From: Chloroflexota bacterium | GTDB taxonomy: Bacteria > Chloroflexota > UBA6077 > JACCZL01 | Reading direction: 5' to 3' | Assembly: GCA_030447245.1 (NCBI GenBank) | Contig: JAUJPG010000005.1 | Span: 90,049 to 154,048, forward strand | DNA length: 64,000 bases | In this document: in pieces, positions 58,140 through 64,000 of the stretch | Layout: each line of letters starts with the position of its first letter | How positions within the stretch are numbered: the stretch's first letter is position 1 | Program-made: the position numbers and the translations under genes | Notes under the pieces: generated by a model | Databases searched by the model: none | What the model saw: only the letters and a program-made list of their open reading frames with translations | What the model was told of the DNA's origin: nothing

Positions 58140-58778
58140 TTAGCTCGCCGTGCGCGCGCGCCGGTCGCGGACCCAGGTGTGGATCGTGGACCGATTCTCA
58201 CGGTACAGGTGGATTGCCGTCGGCATGGCCGACGCGATGATGATCAGCAGAATGACCGGAATCAGGTAGCGGTCGACGTCAGGGATGACACTCCCAAACA
58301 CGTAGCCACCCGTGAGCAGGCTGACCACCCAGAACAGCCCGCCGAAAACGTTGAACGACAGGAACTTGCGGTAGCTCATGCGCGCCATGCCGGCCACGAT
58401 CGGCACGAAGGTTCGCACCGCGGGCAGGAATCGGGCAAGGACGATCGCCTTGCCGCCGTGCTTCTCGTAGAACACGTGCGCTGTGTCGAGGTGCCGCTTG
58501 TTGAACCAGAAGGAGTCGTTGCGAGTGAATAGCCGCCGTCCAAACTTCTCGCCGGTCCAGTAGCCGACGCTGTCCCCGGCAATCGCGGCAATCGAGAGCA
58601 GAACCATCAACAGTACGACGTCGAAGTAGCCCTGCGAAGCGAGGAAGCCGGCCGTGAACAGCAAGCTATCGCCCGGCAAGAAGAAGCCGAAGAACAGCCC
58701 AGACTCGGCAAAGACGATCGCAAACAACCCGATCAAACCAACGGCGACGATGATTTCCTTGAGATCGAAATGCGGCAT
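58140..58778 (-). CDS. DedA family (VTT-domain) membrane protein
   Basis: FAESGLFFGFFLPGDSLLFTAGFLASQG, GDSVGYWTGEKFGRRLFTR, ARFLPAVRTFVPIVAGMARMSYRKFLSFNVFGGLFW. Confidence 0.94.
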   Translation of the reverse strand: MPHFDLKEIIVAVGLIGLFAIVFAESGLFFGFFLPGDSLLFTAGFLASQGYFDVVLLMVLLSIAAIAGDSVGYWTGEKFGRRLFTRNDSFWFNKRHLDTAHVFYEKHGGKAIVLARFLPAVRTFVPIVAGMARMSYRKFLSFNVFGGLFWVVSLLTGGYVFGSVIPDVDRYLIPVILLIIIASAMPTAIHLYRENRSTIHTWVRDRRARTAS

Positions 58779-59049
58779 GACTCCCCCGGGGTATAAGTGC
58801 GCGGCCGATTGTACACGATCACCGCGCGGAACGCAGGCCGAGTTCAAACTCCACCTGGAACGGAGCGAGAATCACGTGTCACGGCAGACATGCGCGCCAC
58901 TTCCTGGGCGCGCCACGACCACCTGACAGCCGCTGATGAGCACGCACGCTCGCTTCCAGCTCGAATAGCACGCTCAGAGCTGAGATCGGCACGGTCATCG
59001 TATCCGGCGCGACGAGCGGTATCGGCCAGCACGTCGTCGACGAGCAGCA

Positions 59050-60522
59050 CTAGTGGCTGGACAGCGGCGCGCCCACCTCGCGGATGCCACTGGTCCCTGC
59101 CTGCTGCGGGGATGGCTGTGCGCGGCCGTCGACGCCCGCGAGGGCGGCGTCGCGGACGCGCTCGTACTCGGCCGGCAGCACGACAGGGCGATTCGCGTAG
59201 TCGTCGCGGATGCCCTCGAGCGCGCCTTCGTGATAGCGAACCTTGAACTCTGGAAACTTCAGCCCGTTAGCGGTTGAGACGACGACCGTCCGGTCGTTCG
59301 GTCCAATCACCTTGCGGGCGACAAGCTTCTCCAGAACGGCCAACGCGACGCCGGTGTGTGGGTCGGTGAAGAGACCGGTCCGGTCACCGAGCGCCGCGGC
59401 CTGGGCCAACTCGTCCTCCGTCGCCTGTTCGACCAGTCCTTCGAAGCGTCGGAGCGTCCGGACAGCCTTTTCATAGCTCACCGGATTGCCGATCTGAATC
59501 GCCGAGGCGAGGGTCGGCTGGGCCTGAATCGGCTCGAGGTGATCGAAGCCGTGCTGGTAGGCAATGTAGAGCGGATTCGCGCGCTCGGCCTGGGCCACGA
59601 CGATCCGCGGCACACGGTCAATCACCCCCAGTTCCTGGAGCATCAGGAACCCGGCCCCAAGAGCCGCCGTGTTACCCAGATTGCCGCCCGGAATGATGAC
59701 CCAGTCCGGGACGTCCCAGTCGAACTGCTGGACTATCTCGATGCTGACGGTTTTCTGGCCCTCGACCCGGAGTGAGTTCATTGAGTTGGCCAGGTAGATC
59801 CCGGGCTCGTGGGCCAACCGTTTGACCATGGCCATGCAGCCGTCGAAGTCGGTGTCCAGCGAGAGCACCAGCGCGCCGTTCGCCAGCGGTTGGACCAACT
59901 GAGCCGTGCTGACCTTGTCGCGCGGCAGGATCACCACGCCCGGGATATCGGCCACAGCGCAGTAGGCGGCCAGCGCCGCCGAGGTGTCGCCGGTTGAGGC
60001 GCAGGCCACGGCCTTGATCGGCGTGCCCTCGGAGATCATCTGCTTGACCGTCGAGACCAGGACGGTCATTCCGAGATCCTTGAAGGACCCGGTGTGGCTG
60101 TTGCCGCACATCTTGACCCAGAGGTCGCGCAACCCGAGCTCTGCGCCGTACCGCTCGGCCCAGAACAAGTTCGTGCCGCCTTCGTCCAACGACACCACAT
60201 TGTCATCCCCGACGTGCGGTGCGACCCACTCCTTCTTGCCCCAGACGCCGCTGCCGTACGGCCAGGTCGTCCGCTTGTAACGCTCGTCGAACAGCCTGAT
60301 CCATTCCTCAGCGCTATGCTCGCGCAGACGCTCCAGGTCGTGGGCCACTTCGAGCAACCCTGCGCAGCGCGGGCACTCGTAGGCGACCGCGGTCAGCGCA
60401 ATCCGGCCCGGGCAACCGGCGATGCAGCGGAACCAGGCCTGCTGCTCGGCCGCCTTCCGCGGGTCCCCGCGCTGGGTGTGGACAGAGCCGCCGAGCGACT
60501 CGCCGCTACATCGCTGTTCCAT
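59050..60522 (-). CDS. thrC: Threonine synthase
   Basis: [87 protein letters not shown]. Confidence 0.92.
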   Translation of the reverse strand: MEQRCSGESLGGSVHTQRGDPRKAAEQQAWFRCIAGCPGRIALTAVAYECPRCAGLLEVAHDLERLREHSAEEWIRLFDERYKRTTWPYGSGVWGKKEWVAPHVGDDNVVSLDEGGTNLFWAERYGAELGLRDLWVKMCGNSHTGSFKDLGMTVLVSTVKQMISEGTPIKAVACASTGDTSAALAAYCAVADIPGVVILPRDKVSTAQLVQPLANGALVLSLDTDFDGCMAMVKRLAHEPGIYLANSMNSLRVEGQKTVSIEIVQQFDWDVPDWVIIPGGNLGNTAALGAGFLMLQELGVIDRVPRIVVAQAERANPLYIAYQHGFDHLEPIQAQPTLASAIQIGNPVSYEKAVRTLRRFEGLVEQATEDELAQAAALGDRTGLFTDPHTGVALAVLEKLVARKVIGPNDRTVVVSTANGLKFPEFKVRYHEGALEGIRDDYANRPVVLPAEYERVRDAALAGVDGRAQPSPQQAGTSGIREVGAPLSSH

Positions 60523-60549
60523 CTGGAAAGTGTACTCTCCCCCCACACG

Positions 60550-61644
60550 CTAAGGGCGCGGAATCGTCGCCAGCTCCGGCAACGCGGCCAGGCGGTCGTA
60601 GAGGCCTTTGTTGATGACGACTTTCCGCTCCGGCAAGCCACCGCGGGCGACCTGTAAGGCGATCTGGGCGACGCGGAGGCGGTGGAGATAGTCGCCCTCG
60701 TCGGAGTAGCTGGCCAGATGCGGCGCCAGCACCACGTTGTCCATCGACAGCAGCGGGCTCCCAGGCGGCAGGGGCTCGACCTCAAACACGTCGAGCGCAG
60801 CGCCGGCGAGCCGACCGGCCCGCAGCGCCTCGACCAGCGCCAACTCGTCGACGACAGGCCCGCGTGACGTGTTGACGAGGTACGCCTCGGGTTTCATCAG
60901 CGCTAGTTTTCCGGCGTCGATCAGCTTGCGGGTCTCGGGTCCCAGGAAGACGTGGAGCGAGACGATGTCCGAGGTCCGCAGCAGTTCGTCCAGGTCGACC
61001 AGCTTAACCTCGGTCGCGTCGACCGAGTCTGGAGCAATGTATGGGTCGTGGGCGAGGATCCGGAAGCCGAACGGCAGGGCCCGCCGTGCGACGAGCCGCC
61101 CAATGTTGCCGAAGCCGACGAGCCCGAGCGTGAGCGTCGAGAGCCGGCGGATCGGTCGGGCCACCTCACGGGCCTTGCCTCCGCCCTCCCAGGCACCAGC
61201 GCGGACCCATCGGTCCATCAGGAGCAGCTTGCGGTTAGCGGCAAGCAGCAAGGCAAGCGTGTGATTGGCAACCTCCTCTACGAACGTGTCCGGCACATTC
61301 GCCACCAGGATGCCGCGCTCGGTCGCCGCGTCGACGTCGATGTCGTCGTAGCCGACGTACGGTCGGAGCAAGAACCGGGCGCGGCGAATCTGATTGAAGA
61401 ACTCCGCGTCCAGACTGGCTCCGCCGGAGATCACGACGTCGGCGTCGGACACCGAGGCGGGGACCACGCCGCGGTCGTCGTAGGGTGCTGCTTCGACCAA
61501 CTCGATGCCACCTTCGATCAGCGCGTCGCGGGTGATGTTGGCCGGGTCCATCGGCGCGGCGTGTGCGAGTGCCACTCGCCCCGGTTGACTCCATCCATCC
61601 GGCTGCCAGCGGCCCGCCCCCATCCCCTGCGCGCTCGTCGTCAT
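60550..61644 (-). CDS. D-2-hydroxyacid dehydrogenase (PGDH/CtBP-like)
   Basis: LRPYVGYDDIDVDAATERGILVANVPD, LGLVGFGNIGRLVARRALPFGFRILAHDPY, YLVNTSRGPVVDELALVEALRAGRLAGAALDVFEVEPLP. Confidence 0.92.
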   Translation of the reverse strand: MTTSAQGMGAGRWQPDGWSQPGRVALAHAAPMDPANITRDALIEGGIELVEAAPYDDRGVVPASVSDADVVISGGASLDAEFFNQIRRARFLLRPYVGYDDIDVDAATERGILVANVPDTFVEEVANHTLALLLAANRKLLLMDRWVRAGAWEGGGKAREVARPIRRLSTLTLGLVGFGNIGRLVARRALPFGFRILAHDPYIAPDSVDATEVKLVDLDELLRTSDIVSLHVFLGPETRKLIDAGKLALMKPEAYLVNTSRGPVVDELALVEALRAGRLAGAALDVFEVEPLPPGSPLLSMDNVVLAPHLASYSDEGDYLHRLRVAQIALQVARGGLPERKVVINKGLYDRLAALPELATIPRP

Positions 61645-61774
61645 TGTCCGATTCCTTCCCGAGTAGGCGTCGGCCGGCGCCCGACAGCGGTCGGCACGCG
61701 CGCTGGATTGTAGAGGCTATACTGCTCCCGCGGCCGTCCCGCCGACGCTGTCCCAAGTAGAGGAGCGGCACGCC

Positions 61775-62578
61775 GTGTCTTCGGGCTCCGAACTCCCGTC
61801 TACCTCGCCGGTCGAGATCGTGAGCATCGGCACCGAGCTCCTGCTCGGCCGAATCCAGGACACGAACAGCTTCTGGCTCGCCCAGCAGATCGCCGATTTG
61901 GGCGGCTCGGTCGCACGGATCTCGATCGTCGACGACGACCTGCCGACGATCGTCGGTGTGCTCCGCGACGCGGTCGGTCGCGGGGCGCGGACGATCGTCA
62001 CCACCGGCGGGCTTGGCCCGACGCCGGACGACCTCACCGTCGCCGCGGTCGCCGATCTGCTCGGGGTCGGGACGGTCGTCGACGGTCCGACCGTCCAGGA
62101 CTATCTGCGCCGAAGGGCGATCCGCGAGGAGGAGCTGACCCCGGCTCTGCGGGCGATGGCGACGGTCCCGGCCGGTGCCAGCATCTTTCCCAGCCCGGCC
62201 GGTTGGGCGCCCCTGATCCGCGCCGACCTGGACGGGTGCGCCATCTTCCTCCTACCAGGTCCACCGCAAGAGGTCCAGGCGATCTTCGCCCGCTACATGG
62301 CCGACCACTTCGGTGGCGCCGGTGCTGGTCGGGCGGCAGTCCACCGCGTCTACGTCGACATGTGGGAGTCGGAGGTCGCGCCGTTACTCCAGCAGGTCAT
62401 GGACGCCGTGCCCGGCACCTACTGCAAGGGCTACATCGCCCTGGGCAATCAGCGCTTCCTGCCGATCGACGTCGTCGCCCGTGGCGACGACGAACCTGGC
62501 GCTCGCCGCGCCCTCGACCGCGCCCTCGACCTCCTTGCTCGTCGCGTGGCCGAAGCGGGCCGCGACTTCCAGCGCTGA
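61775..62578 (+). CDS. cinA: CinA-like competence/damage-inducible protein (MoCF_biosynth domain)
   Basis: VEIVSIGTELLLGRIQDTNSFWLAQQIADLGGSVARISIVDDDLPTIVG, TTGGLGPTPDDLTVAAVADLLG. Confidence 0.9.
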   Translation: MSSGSELPSTSPVEIVSIGTELLLGRIQDTNSFWLAQQIADLGGSVARISIVDDDLPTIVGVLRDAVGRGARTIVTTGGLGPTPDDLTVAAVADLLGVGTVVDGPTVQDYLRRRAIREEELTPALRAMATVPAGASIFPSPAGWAPLIRADLDGCAIFLLPGPPQEVQAIFARYMADHFGGAGAGRAAVHRVYVDMWESEVAPLLQQVMDAVPGTYCKGYIALGNQRFLPIDVVARGDDEPGARRALDRALDLLARRVAEAGRDFQR

Positions 62579-62638
62579 CGTGACGGGCTAGCCGGCCTAC
62601 GTCTGGACAGTCCACGCTCCGACGGAGGACAATCGGGC

Positions 62639-63553
62639 GTGCTGACGATCCATTCGGTTCCGGAGCTTCGTGCGCCGACGTTGGTGTGCGCGTTTTCGGG
62701 GTGGCCGGATGCCGGGGCAGCGGCAAGCGGTGCGATCGAATACCTGATCGCCAAGTGGGGGCCGCGGCGGTTTGCTGAGGTCGACCCGCACGCCATCTAC
62801 GTCGCAAGCGAACAGCGCCCGCGAGCAAGACTCGCCCCCTCCGGCGAGCGGCGCCTGCGATGGCCGGGGATGGACTTCTATGCCTTACCGGTTCCGCACG
62901 GGCCGCGCGACCTCGTCTTGCTGCGGGGTCCCGAGCCTGACCTGCGCTGGCGGACCTGCGCCCACGCAATCCTCGACCTGGCCGAGCAGCTCGGGACCGA
63001 GACCGTGATGACCCTCGGCGCCTTCATCGGACCGGTGTCGCACGCCGGCCCGGTCATTCTGTCGGGCCGCTCCTCACGGCCTGACTTGCGCGGGGTCCTG
63101 ATGGGGCTCGGGCTCAGCGACGGCAGCTACCAGGGTCCAACCGGATTTCCGACGGCGCTCCTCGAGGCCGCCTCGCGCCGCGGGATGGGAACGGCGTCTG
63201 CCTGGGCCGCCAGCCCGATCTACTTGCGGAGCTTGCGCAACCCGAAGCTCGCGGCGGCCTTGCTCGGCGTCGTGGAGCGCCTGTTCCGAGTAGACATCGG
63301 ACTGACCGAGCTGGAGGTCGCCGGCCGCGACCTTGAGCGGCGAGTCGACGAAGCGCTCCGCGGCCGTCCCGATCTGGCCCACATCGTCCAGCGGCTGGCC
63401 AGTCTCCATACCGAGGGCAGCGCTGTTGACGAAGCCGAAAGGACGGGCGGTGGGCAGGGCGAGGGCGACCTGCCGGACGCCCGAGCCTTGCTCGATTATC
63501 TCGATCACTACCTGCGCGACCTCCGAGGGGGCGATCGGCCCGAAGCAGGCTGA
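62639..63553 (+). CDS. PAC2 (proteasome assembly chaperone-like) family protein
   Basis: APTLVCAFSGWPDAGAAASGAIEYLIAKW, PVPHGPRDLVLLRGPEPDLRWRTCAHAILDLAEQLGTETVMTLGAFIGPVSHAGPVILSG. Confidence 0.88.
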   Translation: MLTIHSVPELRAPTLVCAFSGWPDAGAAASGAIEYLIAKWGPRRFAEVDPHAIYVASEQRPRARLAPSGERRLRWPGMDFYALPVPHGPRDLVLLRGPEPDLRWRTCAHAILDLAEQLGTETVMTLGAFIGPVSHAGPVILSGRSSRPDLRGVLMGLGLSDGSYQGPTGFPTALLEAASRRGMGTASAWAASPIYLRSLRNPKLAAALLGVVERLFRVDIGLTELEVAGRDLERRVDEALRGRPDLAHIVQRLASLHTEGSAVDEAERTGGGQGEGDLPDARALLDYLDHYLRDLRGGDRPEAG

Positions 63554-63644
63554 CAGCCGAGATCTGTCGGCCGAGCCGCCACGTCCTCCGATCACCGCGC
63601 CCCACGCCGAGCCTGCACCGACGACTCATGCGCGCGCCAACTGT

Positions 63645-63670
63645 TGAGGCGCTCCGCTGAGGCGCTCCGC
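63645..63670. repeat. 13-bp perfect tandem duplication upstream of the E1-alpha gene
   Basis: TGAGGCGCTCCGC x2. Confidence 0.95.
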
Positions 63671-63722
63671 GCGCTTTCGTGGCCCGCGCGCCTGGTACAC
63701 TCACCAGTGCACGAGGTGACGG

Positions 63723-64000
63723 GTGAGCACGACGGCCAAGACGCCCACTGCCCGGTTGGCCGACCAGGTACAGGACGCACTCGGTGCCGATCTGGCGCGG
63801 ATCTATCGCACGATGCTCCTGACCCGCCGGCTCGACGAGCGGATCTGGCTTCTCTCCCAGCAGGGCCGGGTCGCGATCGCGGGCCCGGTCCGCGGCCACG
63901 AGGCGGCCCAGGTCGCCAGCGCGTGGGCGCTCACGCCAGGCCGCGACGTAGTCTACCCCTACTACCGCGACATCGGGGTCGTGCTCACGCTCGGGGTGAG
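63723..64000 (+). CDS. Thiamine-diphosphate dehydrogenase E1 component alpha subunit (pyruvate/2-oxoacid), truncated by window end
   Basis: GTG start; IYRTMLLTRRLDERIWLLSQQGRVAIAGPVRGHEAAQVASAWALTPGRDVVYPYYRDIGVVLTLGV. Confidence 0.85.
   Translation, partial: MSTTAKTPTARLADQVQDALGADLARIYRTMLLTRRLDERIWLLSQQGRVAIAGPVRGHEAAQVASAWALTPGRDVVYPYYRDIGVVLTLGV

Noticed and set aside
1-64000. CRISPR arrays, tRNA/rRNA genes, IS elements, integrases, prophage genes
   Set aside because: No regularly spaced repeats, no convincing tRNA T-arm context, and no transposase or integrase motifs seen by eye; a tool-based scan (tRNAscan-SE, CRISPRCasFinder, ISEScan) would be decisive.

Overview
64 kb of high-GC bacterial chromosome, densely coded. 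Gene content and the P/S/A-rich lipoprotein linkers look Chloroflexota/Actinobacteria-like, but that is inference. Main blocks: (1) rpsP-khpA-rimM-recO-dnaX (minus strand); (2) a tethered molybdopterin oxidoreductase, a GT39-like membrane protein divergent from a decaprenyl-phosphate phosphoribosyltransferase-like UbiA protein, an M50 protease, tyrA and two exported unknown proteins; (3) an NMT1/THI5-like ABC transporter and a polysaccharide deacetylase; (4) a trpDCBA operon preceded by a near-complete transcriptional T-box riboswitch with a UGG (Trp) specifier, a 9-bp intrinsic terminator and a near-consensus sigma70 promoter; (5) L,D-transpeptidase, methyltransferases and a frameshifted amidase; (6) a GH-like secreted protein and a nuoABCDEFGHIJKLN operon with no nuoM; (7) nnrD, phosphatase, thiolase and acyl-CoA dehydrogenase; (8) a D-aminoacylase / dipeptide ABC transporter / FAH / M42 peptidase cluster; (9) DedA, thrC, a D-2-hydroxyacid dehydrogenase, cinA, a PAC2 protein and a truncated E1-alpha dehydrogenase gene. 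I saw no rRNA, tRNA, CRISPR array, prophage or IS element. The most interesting signals are the Trp T-box leader, the unusual complex I locus (no nuoM, a NuoL TM5 Glu-to-Ser change, a perfect 21-bp inverted repeat inside the operon, a palindrome over the promoter), and several frameshifts or non-canonical starts that may be sequencing errors. No clearly new defence or mobile system was found.
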